Of a DNA stretch of 32,224 nucleotides, positions 26,757-32,224 are shown one piece after another. The notes beneath the pieces were generated by a model. It was not told the DNA's origin, ran no database searches, and saw only the letters and a program-made list of their open reading frames with translations. How positions within the stretch are numbered: the first letter of the stretch is position 1; each line of letters begins with the position of its first letter. Origin of the DNA: an uncultured Ectothiorhodospiraceae bacterium (GTDB taxonomy: Bacteria > Pseudomonadota > Gammaproteobacteria > UBA9214); NCBI GenBank assembly GCA_947258615.1, contig CAMYIX010000071.1:1729-33952 (forward strand), read 5' to 3'. The position numbers and the translations under genes were made by a program.

Positions 26757-27943
26757 TGGGTGAGAAATTCAAGACCGGCGTGATGGGCTGGATTGACGCA
26801 CGTTTCCCGCTCAGCAAGATGTGGAATGAACACCTGGCCGAGTACTACGCGCCCAAGAATTTCAACTTCTGGTATTACTTCGGCTCGCTGGCCCTGCTGG
26901 TGCTGGTCCTGCAGATCATCACCGGGATCTGGCTGACCATGAACTACAAGCCGGACGCAGGCCTGGCCTTCAATTCCGTGGAATACATCATGCGGGATGT
27001 GAACTGGGGCTGGCTGATCCGCTACATGCATTCAACCGGTGCCTCGTTCTTCTTTATCGTCGTCTATCTCCACATGTTCCGTGGCCTGTTGTACGGTTCG
27101 TTCAAAAAACCGCGTGAATTGATCTGGATCTTCGGCATGATCATCTACGTGTGCCTGATGGCCGAGGCCTTCATGGGCTACCTGCTGCCCTGGGGACAGA
27201 TGTCCTACTGGGGCGCCCAGGTCATCATTTCGCTGTTCGGGGCGATTCCGGGCATCGGCGATGCGCTGGCCCTGTGGATCCGCGCCTTCCACGTCATCGC
27301 CTTGCCGATCATCCTGCTGGCCATGGTGGTGCTGCACATACTGGCGCTGCACGAGGTCGGTTCCAACAACCCCGACGGTGTGGAGATCAAGAAGCACAAG
27401 GATGCAAACGGCATTCCCGTGGATGGCATCCCGTTCCATCCCTATTACTCGGTGAAGGACATCGTGGGTGTGATCGTGTTCCTGATCTTCTTCTCAATCG
27501 TGGTGTTCTTCATGCCGGAAATGGGTGGCTGGTTCCTTGAAAAGGACAACTTTGTCCCGGCCGACCCGCTGAAGACGCCGGAACATATCGTACCGCTCTG
27601 GTACTTCACCCCGTTTTACGCCATCCTGCGAGCCGTTCCGGACAAGTTCCTCGGCGTGGTGGCCATGGGTGGCGCGATCGTGGTCCTGTTCTTCCTGCCC
27701 TGGCTGGACCGCAGCCCGGTCAAGTCCATTCGCTACAGGGGCAGTGCCTACAAGGTAGCCCTGGGCATCTTCGTTGTCAGCTTTGTTGCCCTGGGATATC
27801 TCGGCACCCAGCCGGCAACGCCTGTCATGACCAACTTTGCGCGGCTTTTCAGCCTGCTGTATTTCGGCTTTTTTGTTGCGTTATTGTTTCTGCACAAGTT
27901 TGAAAAGACAAAACCGGTACCTGACAGGGTGACCTCAAAATGA
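26756..27943 (+). CDS. petB: Ubiquinol-cytochrome c reductase, cytochrome b subunit
   Basis: 395 residues, full-length (not split) cytochrome b with eight membrane helices. Haem ligands: His92 and His106 in helix B, and His179 and His194 in helix D (14 residues between, one more than the 13 in alphaproteobacterial and mitochondrial forms). The Qo-site motif usually written PEWY reads PLWY here (residues 280-283, in HIVPLWYFTPFYAILR). N-terminal YAPKNFNFWYYFGSLAL and GSNNPDGVEIKKHKD are typical of beta/gamma proteobacteria. It forms the ubiquinol-oxidising core of complex III in the inner membrane. Confidence 0.96.
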   Translation: MGEKFKTGVMGWIDARFPLSKMWNEHLAEYYAPKNFNFWYYFGSLALLVLVLQIITGIWLTMNYKPDAGLAFNSVEYIMRDVNWGWLIRYMHSTGASFFFIVVYLHMFRGLLYGSFKKPRELIWIFGMIIYVCLMAEAFMGYLLPWGQMSYWGAQVIISLFGAIPGIGDALALWIRAFHVIALPIILLAMVVLHILALHEVGSNNPDGVEIKKHKDANGIPVDGIPFHPYYSVKDIVGVIVFLIFFSIVVFFMPEMGGWFLEKDNFVPADPLKTPEHIVPLWYFTPFYAILRAVPDKFLGVVAMGGAIVVLFFLPWLDRSPVKSIRYRGSAYKVALGIFVVSFVALGYLGTQPATPVMTNFARLFSLLYFGFFVALLFLHKFEKTKPVPDRVTSK

Positions 27944-28677
27944 AGAACCGTATCCTTGCACTTATCATGATGGTTTTACCTGCCCCGGTCCTGGCGGCCG
28001 GTGGTGGTATACACCTCGATGAAGCCAATATCGATCCAACCAACATCCAGTCAATGCAGCGAGGTGCGCGCCTGTTCGTGAACTACTGTCTGAGCTGCCA
28101 CTCCGCGGCACTGATGCGTTACGAGCGCATCGGCAAGGACCTGGGGATTGACGAACGGCTGGTCGCCGAGAACCTGATGTTTACCGGCGGCAAGGTGGGG
28201 GATCTGATGACCGTGGCAACGGCTCCGGATGACGCCAAGGAATGGTTTGGTACCGTTCCACCCGACCTCTCGGTCATCGCGCGCTCCCGAGGTGTCGACT
28301 GGTTGTACACCTATATGCGCTCTTTCTACCGCGACGATTCACGCATAATCGGCGTGAATAACCTGACCTTCCCGGATGTCGGCATGCCGCATGTCCTGTG
28401 GCAACTGCAGGGCTGGCAGGAGCCGGTGATCACCACCGTCAAGGACCACGATGGAACCGAAAGAAAGGTGGTGGAACTCGAACTGGTCGAGCCCGGCAAG
28501 CTGACACCCAAGGAATACGACCGCGCTATCCGTGACCTGGTCAATTTTTTGGACTACATGGGTGAACCCGCCAAATATGAACGGCGCAGCCTGGGTGTTA
28601 AGGTGATCATGTTCCTGCTGGCATTCCTTGTCGTCGCCTATCTGATGAAGAAGGATTTCTGGAAGGATATACACTGA
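27940..28677 (+). CDS. petC: Ubiquinol-cytochrome c reductase, cytochrome c1 subunit
   Basis: 245 residues. Signal peptide about 1-20, haem attachment CLSCH (Cys50, Cys53, His54), a periplasmic domain with VPPDLSVIARSRGVDWLYTYM and a C-terminal membrane anchor (about 220-240, VIMFLLAFLVVAYLMKKDFW). It accepts electrons from the Rieske protein and delivers them to soluble cytochrome c. It overlaps petB as ATGA. The three genes form one operon; sspA begins 49 bases further on. Confidence 0.96.
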   Translation: MKNRILALIMMVLPAPVLAAGGGIHLDEANIDPTNIQSMQRGARLFVNYCLSCHSAALMRYERIGKDLGIDERLVAENLMFTGGKVGDLMTVATAPDDAKEWFGTVPPDLSVIARSRGVDWLYTYMRSFYRDDSRIIGVNNLTFPDVGMPHVLWQLQGWQEPVITTVKDHDGTERKVVELELVEPGKLTPKEYDRAIRDLVNFLDYMGEPAKYERRSLGVKVIMFLLAFLVVAYLMKKDFWKDIH

Positions 28678-28726
28678 TCCGGTTTATCCTGGATCTCGGG
28701 ATTTCTAGCACTCGGGGAGTAGCCTT

Positions 28727-29353
28727 ATGGCTCTGGTAGCCAATCGACGTTCGGTGATGACGCTGTTTTCTTCACCTACCTGTCCGGAGAGTCACCGGGT
28801 ACGCATGGTGCTCGCGGAGAAGGGCATCACGGTGGAGATCCTGGATGTCGCCCCGGGCAACAAGTCTGAAGACCTGATCGACCTCAATCCGTACAACACG
28901 GTACCGACACTGGTGGACCGGGAGCTGGTGCTGTATGACCCCCGGGCCATCATGGAATACCTGGATGAGCGCTTCCCGCACCCGCCACTGATGCCGGTAG
29001 ACCCGGTCTCTCGTGCGCGTACCCGCCTGGCGCTGTACCGCATCGAGAAGGACTGGTATGAACTGGTCCCGGCCCTGGAGTCCAGGGGCGAGAAGACCTC
29101 CGGAAAGGCACGCAAGATGCTGCGCGACAGCCTGACGGCCAGTGCCGAGGTGTTCAGCGCCAAGCCTTTCTTTCTGAGCGATGAGTTCTCGCTGGTGGAT
29201 GCCACCATCATTCCCATACTCTGGCGCCTGAAACACTACCGGGTCGAACTACCCCGTCAGGCAAAGCCGGTGATGCAGTATGCCGAGCGCATGTTCCAGC
29301 GTGAGTCTTTCCAGGCCAGCCTGTCCGAGGCTGAACAGGAAATGATGGAGTAG
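28727..29353 (+). CDS. sspA: Stringent starvation protein A
   Basis: 208 residues. GST-like fold: thioredoxin-like N-terminal half with MTLFSSPTCPESHRVRMVLAEKG (given in part), NPYNTVPTLVDRELVLYD and the all-helical C-terminal half with RKMLRDSL and PFFLSDEFSLVDATIIPILWRL, matching SspA. It binds RNA polymerase and helps lytic or stress transcription in E. coli; it is not a classical glutathione transferase. GGGGAG about nine bases before the ATG is a strong ribosome site. The order petABC-sspA-sspB is conserved in Pseudomonas. Confidence 0.95.
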   Translation: MALVANRRSVMTLFSSPTCPESHRVRMVLAEKGITVEILDVAPGNKSEDLIDLNPYNTVPTLVDRELVLYDPRAIMEYLDERFPHPPLMPVDPVSRARTRLALYRIEKDWYELVPALESRGEKTSGKARKMLRDSLTASAEVFSAKPFFLSDEFSLVDATIIPILWRLKHYRVELPRQAKPVMQYAERMFQRESFQASLSEAEQEMME

Positions 29354-29376
29354 GTCCACAGCGGACCCGATTCACA

Positions 29377-29420
29377 CCCGTTTCGGCACGGGGATGCCTA
29401 TCCGCCAGGGCCCGAGGCCC
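29377..29420. other. Two small hairpins between sspA and sspB
   Basis: CCCGT-TTCGGC-ACGGG (29377-29392) and GGGCC-CGA-GGCCC (29408-29420) stand in the 111-base gap. They could weaken transcription into sspB or mark an mRNA end. No T-run follows either directly. Confidence 0.3.
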
Positions 29421-29464
29421 GTATCCCCTGTATCTTTGCGTCATTCTCTTGTATCTTTTTTGTC

Positions 29465-29842
29465 ATGACGACCAGTCGCCCCTACCTGATCAGGGCCATT
29501 CATGAATGGATCCTGGACAATTCCATGACACCCTATTTGCTGGTGGACATCGAGGGGGAGGGCGTCGATGTGCCGCGCCAGCATGGACAGAACGGCAAGA
29601 TCGTGCTCAATGTCAGCCCCCAGGCGGTCGAGGGGCTGATGCTGGGCAATGACGCGATCGGGTTCCGTGCCCGCTTTGGCGGGATTGCCACGGATGTCTA
29701 TGTCCCCATCGATTCCGTGCTCGCCATCTACGCCAAGGAAAACGGCCGCGGCATGGTCTTCAGTGAGGATGAGGAGGGGCCCACGCCCGAAGATCCCACA
29801 CCGGCTCACCCCAGGCGCCCCAGCCTCAAGGTCGTGAAGTAG
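29465..29842 (+). CDS. sspB: ClpXP protease specificity-enhancing factor SspB
   Basis: 125 residues. It starts with SRPYLIRAIHEWILDNSMTPYLLVD, given in part as the SspB dimer/peptide-binding core; INVSPQAV-like (LNVSPQAVEGLMLGND) and FGGIATDVYVPIDSVLAIYA follow. A flexible linker leads to the ClpX-binding tail RRPSLKVVK (E. coli GRPALRVVK). SspB tethers ssrA-tagged proteins to ClpXP. No Shine-Dalgarno is visible before the ATG (the upstream bases are T-rich), so its translation signal is unusual. Confidence 0.95.
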   Translation: MTTSRPYLIRAIHEWILDNSMTPYLLVDIEGEGVDVPRQHGQNGKIVLNVSPQAVEGLMLGNDAIGFRARFGGIATDVYVPIDSVLAIYAKENGRGMVFSEDEEGPTPEDPTPAHPRRPSLKVVK

Positions 29843-29863
29843 CCCTCCGGGGTATCCGGGCTA
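29840..29863. terminator. Hairpin shared by two convergent stop codons
   Basis: TAGCCC (29840-29845) pairs with GGGCTA (29858-29863), with inner CCGG/CCGG pairing possible. The two UAG stops of sspB (plus) and of the HTH-ferredoxin protein (minus) are the ends of the same stem. It lacks a U-tract but could act in both directions. Confidence 0.4.
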
Positions 29864-31336
29864 TCGGACCGGTTCCATGTGCAGCTGTTTTGCCGGTAGC
29901 CCGTACCTGCGCAGCGACGCCTCGATGTACTCCAACGACGGCCCCGGGACGCAGGCATAGCAATCGAAAGTCTTCAGATCACCCACATCGGCGACGATAT
30001 TCGGCAACAGGTCTTCGACGCCTGACTCGGTGTCGGTGGCAAGCGCCGTGTAGTGAAAGTTGTCCAGGGCGTCTGCCCATGAGCGACACAGGTTGCCCAG
30101 GTAGTGGCTGTTGCCTGCGGTTGCGATCCAGAAGACATGAATATGCTCGGCAATATCCAGCGCCATGGCATGTTCGATCAGGCTTTTGACGGGGCCAAAA
30201 CCGGCATTGCAGGCAATAAAGAGCAGCGAGCGAGGGGACTCCTCGTTGAGGACAAATTCACCGCGTGGCCCCTTGATGCTGATGATGTCATTCTGGCGGG
30301 TGTTGTTTAACAGGTGTTCTATGAAGGGGTTGCCGGATATGGCCGGCAGGTGAAACTGGAGGTTCATGTCGTCGCAGGGGCAGCTGGCGATGGAGCACTC
30401 CATTGCAGGCAGACCGCTGGCTTCCAGCGACAGATACTGGCCTGCCAGAAAGCGCAAGCGGTTGGTGCGCGGGGTCTTGGCATGCAGTATCACTACCCGG
30501 TCATCCGGGCGTTCGACCTTCTTGATGCGAATGTCGATCTCCTGGTGGGGTATGTCGCGCGCCCCCAGTGCCTCGTCTGCTTCGAGGACCACGTCGGTCA
30601 CGGCCGTGTTCGAGCAGGTGAGGATATACCCCAGGCCCTTCTCGGTCTCGGTCAGCACATAGTCATGTGGACAGATCTTTTTTACCTGGCCGGAGACCAC
30701 CTTGGCCTTGCAGAGCCCGCAATTGCCGCTGCTGCAGCCGTAACTCAAGGCCAGTCCGCTGCGCAGGCCCGCCTCCAGGATGGAGTCAGCCCCTTCGATG
30801 AAGAATTCGTGCCCGCTTGGCAGGATGCGTATCTGGGCAGCCATGACTCTGAGAAAAGCCTCCTTAGCCACAATGTCTTCGCTTGCTTCGTCCGCGGGCT
30901 CACCCGCTTCCAGCGCCTGGAAGAACCAGTCACTGAGTCTACTTAATGCCTCGTCGCGGGTGGTACCGTCTTCCGGCGCAAGTTCCCGGAACTTTTTCTT
31001 CAGGGCCTCAACCAGGCCCGAGTAGCGGCGTGCCTCGTGCCGGGCCCGTGCCAGTTCCTGGCCGAGTGCCAGAATGCGTGCCGCCTGGGTGTGCGTGTCC
31101 GGGGCTTCGTCGGGCGGGCGTACAATCTTGTTGACTGCCTGTTCCATGATCTGCTCAACGCGCTCGAGCATGGTGGTATCTTCCACCTGCGTCTGCGGAT
31201 AGGCATGCAGCAGGTCAGACAGCAGGAGTTCGCCTTCAAAGGTGCGCAACTCGCCTGCACGGATCTTTTTCTGCAGTGCGCCGCGCTTGACGCCCACCAG
31301 GCGTGCAGCCCTCGAGAGAGTAATCAATCGCGGCAT
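29861..31336 (-). CDS. HTH - coiled region - 2Fe-2S ferredoxin - FNR-like reductase fusion protein
   Basis: 491 residues. Residues about 1-48 look like an excisionase/MerR-type helix-turn-helix (TLSRAARLVGVKRGALQKKIRAGEL in part). About 55-165 is charged and helical (REL, LARARHEARRY), possibly coiled coil. A plant-type ferredoxin domain (about 167-255) holds Cys201, Cys206, Cys209 and Cys241, the complete 2Fe-2S ligand set. A ferredoxin-NADP-reductase-like module (about 265-491) follows, with FLAGQYLSL, GPRGEF and the end CYACVPGPSLEYIEASL. In that module the FAD motif RxYS reads MECS and the NAD loop GTGIAP reads GFGPVK, so flavin or NAD(P)H binding may be altered. GGGGGG four bases before the ATG supports the start. 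I do not know a named family; a redox-responsive DNA-binding protein is an inference. Confidence 0.75.
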   Translation of the reverse strand: MPRLITLSRAARLVGVKRGALQKKIRAGELRTFEGELLLSDLLHAYPQTQVEDTTMLERVEQIMEQAVNKIVRPPDEAPDTHTQAARILALGQELARARHEARRYSGLVEALKKKFRELAPEDGTTRDEALSRLSDWFFQALEAGEPADEASEDIVAKEAFLRVMAAQIRILPSGHEFFIEGADSILEAGLRSGLALSYGCSSGNCGLCKAKVVSGQVKKICPHDYVLTETEKGLGYILTCSNTAVTDVVLEADEALGARDIPHQEIDIRIKKVERPDDRVVILHAKTPRTNRLRFLAGQYLSLEASGLPAMECSIASCPCDDMNLQFHLPAISGNPFIEHLLNNTRQNDIISIKGPRGEFVLNEESPRSLLFIACNAGFGPVKSLIEHAMALDIAEHIHVFWIATAGNSHYLGNLCRSWADALDNFHYTALATDTESGVEDLLPNIVADVGDLKTFDCYACVPGPSLEYIEASLRRYGLPAKQLHMEPVR

Positions 31337-31465
31337 GTGTCCCCCCGAACAGCACCGGCTTTGTGAGTGGTTAACATTACCATATCCTGTGCGGCGTCAA
31401 TGCGCCAGCACCCGGCTCGACTATACTGGGGACTTGCCATTGCAGGTACAGGAGTTCGGTGTCCC
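31337..31465. promoter_or_regulatory. Divergent promoter region, HTH-ferredoxin gene / macro-domain gene
   Basis: TATACT at 31422-31427 (plus strand) is a good -10 for the macro gene, with no clear -35. On the minus strand a TTGACG at about 31399 is a plausible -35 for the HTH-ferredoxin gene, with a poor -10. The imperfect dyad GGTTAACATTACC lies at about 31368-31380 and could be a regulator site. Confidence 0.4.
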
Positions 31466-31963
31466 ATGATCGAGGTGATCTGCGGTGATATCACCACCCT
31501 GGAAGTGGATGCCATCGTCAACGCGGCCAATAACAGCCTGCTGGGCGGCGGCGGCGTGGATGGTGCAATCCATCGTGCAGCCGGTCCGCAGTTGCTGGCC
31601 TTCAACCGGACGCTGGGCGGCTGCAAGACCGGCGAGGCAAAGCTCTCGCCGGGTTTCCGTCTGCCCGCACGCCATGTGATCAGCACGGTCGGCCCGGTGT
31701 GGCACGGCGGGGGGCAGGGGGAGCGGGAATTGCTGGAATCCTGCTATGTCAGCAGCCTGGAGCTGGCGCTGGCCAATGATGTCCGCACCATTGCGTTCCC
31801 TGCTATCAGTACCGGGGTCTACGGTTACCCCAGGGATCAGGCGGCCGCCATCGCCGTCAGGGTGATGCGGGCCTATGAAGATCGCTTCGAACGTATTGTC
31901 GCGTGCTGTTTCAGCGAGGCCGATGCGGCACTCTATCGAGAGGTGTTGCATGAACACTCGTAG
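31466..31963 (+). CDS. Macro-domain protein, probable O-acetyl-ADP-ribose deacetylase (YmdB-like)
   Basis: 165 residues from ATG 31466; the frame extends upstream, but AGGAG lies 11 bases before this ATG and it yields the canonical start [20 protein letters not shown]. Single macro domain: [23 protein letters not shown] (about 27-40), [25 protein letters not shown] (ADP-ribose phosphate loop). YmdB-type proteins hydrolyse O-acetyl-ADP-ribose or mono-ADP-ribose on proteins. It is divergent from the HTH-ferredoxin gene across about 130 bases, so joint regulation is possible but unproven. The next downstream region has no clear co-operon gene. Confidence 0.9.
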   Translation: MIEVICGDITTLEVDAIVNAANNSLLGGGGVDGAIHRAAGPQLLAFNRTLGGCKTGEAKLSPGFRLPARHVISTVGPVWHGGGQGERELLESCYVSSLELALANDVRTIAFPAISTGVYGYPRDQAAAIAVRVMRAYEDRFERIVACCFSEADAALYREVLHEHS

Positions 31964-31992
31964 TTTAGGTCATTGCTATCCCGTCAACTCCC

Positions 31993-32007
31993 TCTCCCTG
32001 CGGGAGA
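31993..32007. repeat. Inverted repeat TCTCCC/GGGAGA
   Basis: TCTCCC-TGC-GGGAGA is a perfect 6-bp dyad 30 bases after the macro-gene stop, embedded in CCCTCTCCCTGCGGGAGAAGG, which has the look of a dispersed intergenic repeat. It may also terminate the macro transcript, though no T-run follows. Confidence 0.45.
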
Positions 32008-32038
32008 AGGTTGGGGAGTGGGTAGATTACCGTTGTAG

Positions 32039-32056
32039 GGCCGAATTCATTCGGCC
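32039..32056. repeat. Palindrome GGCCGAATTCATTCGGCC
   Basis: 8-bp perfect arms with a TC centre, preceded by TTGTAG. Sequences of this type are scattered in many proteobacterial genomes as intergenic repeats. It is the second repeat within 50 bases, so the zone downstream of the macro gene looks like a repeat landing site. Confidence 0.5.
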
Positions 32057-32110
32057 AACAGCTATCCTTGCCATTGGAGACAAGGAGGTCACCCTATCCT
32101 ACGACGCATT

Positions 32111-32224
32111 GTGCAGGGGGCGTCATTCCCTGCAGCATCAGGTCTTCGGAATATTGACGATTACCCCCATTGGGATTGCATCTGGATAACAGATGACGAT
32201 GAAACACCGTTGGTCGAAAACACC
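32111..32224 (+). CDS. Possible start of a gene running past the window edge
   Basis: A plus-strand frame stays open from about 32039 to the end and reads like protein in its last part (DDYPHWDCIWITDDDETPL). AAGGAGGT at 32082-32089 is a perfect Shine-Dalgarno, but the nearest suitable start in this frame, GTG 32111, is 21 bases away, which is too far. No family is recognised and the minus-strand frame (ending VIVNIPKT) is also open, so this is only a candidate. Confidence 0.22.
   Translation, partial: MQGASFPAASGLRNIDDYPHWDCIWITDDDETPLVENT

Overview
The window reads as a chromosomal segment of a gammaproteobacterium with moderately high GC. This rests on gene order: yrbG-kdsD-kdsC-lptCAB-rpoN-hpf-ptsN faces mlaFEDCB-ibaG-murA exactly as around the E. 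coli yrb locus, and murA is followed by hisG-hisD-hisC, a DegS/AlgW protease, a Nif3-like protein, petABC and sspAB as in Pseudomonas and purple sulfur relatives. HprK, a PTS EIIA of the mannose type, EI and MgtE next to ptsN, plus a short-form HisG, point away from enterics towards a Chromatiales- or Xanthomonadales-like lineage; the species cannot be named from the sequence alone.

Layout. 1-860: AT-rich, unlike the rest, with the N-terminal part of a secreted subtilisin-like protease cut by the window edge, then a gene-free stretch with palindromes. 860-2730: a Tas-like aldo/keto reductase divergent from two small unknown genes; the first has a textbook FNR/Anr box and -10 element. 2873-9499 (minus strand): mgtE, ptsI, HPr, EIIA-Man, rapZ, hprK, ptsN, hpf, a regulatory phosphotransfer cluster with no sugar permease. 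9516-15515 (minus strand): rpoN with its own promoter that carries a sigma-54-like -24/-12 element, then the LPS export and Kdo genes lptB, lptA, lptC, kdsC, kdsD and a Ca2+/Na+ exchanger. 15702-20304 (plus strand): the Mla phospholipid transport operon, ibaG and murA. 20369-23871: hisG, hisD, hisC, with hisD and hisC split by a nested palindromic element of about 370 bp. 23915-25940: a membrane-anchored stress protease and a divergent Nif3-family gene. 26163-29842: the cytochrome bc1 complex (petABC) and sspA-sspB. 29861-31963: an unusual protein joining an HTH domain, a 2Fe-2S ferredoxin and a reductase-like module, divergent from a macro-domain protein. The last 260 bases hold dispersed-type palindromes and possibly the start of another gene.

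Common themes are envelope biogenesis (Lpt, Kdo, Mla, MurA, DegS/AlgW), nitrogen/carbon phosphotransfer regulation (RpoN, PTS-Ntr, HprK, RapZ) and respiration or redox sensing (bc1, FNR box, HTH-ferredoxin fusion). Most of the window is conserved core genome. The least explained parts are the HTH-ferredoxin-reductase fusion, the FNR-box-controlled Cys-rich protein, the sigma-54 element before rpoN and the composite repeat inside the his genes.
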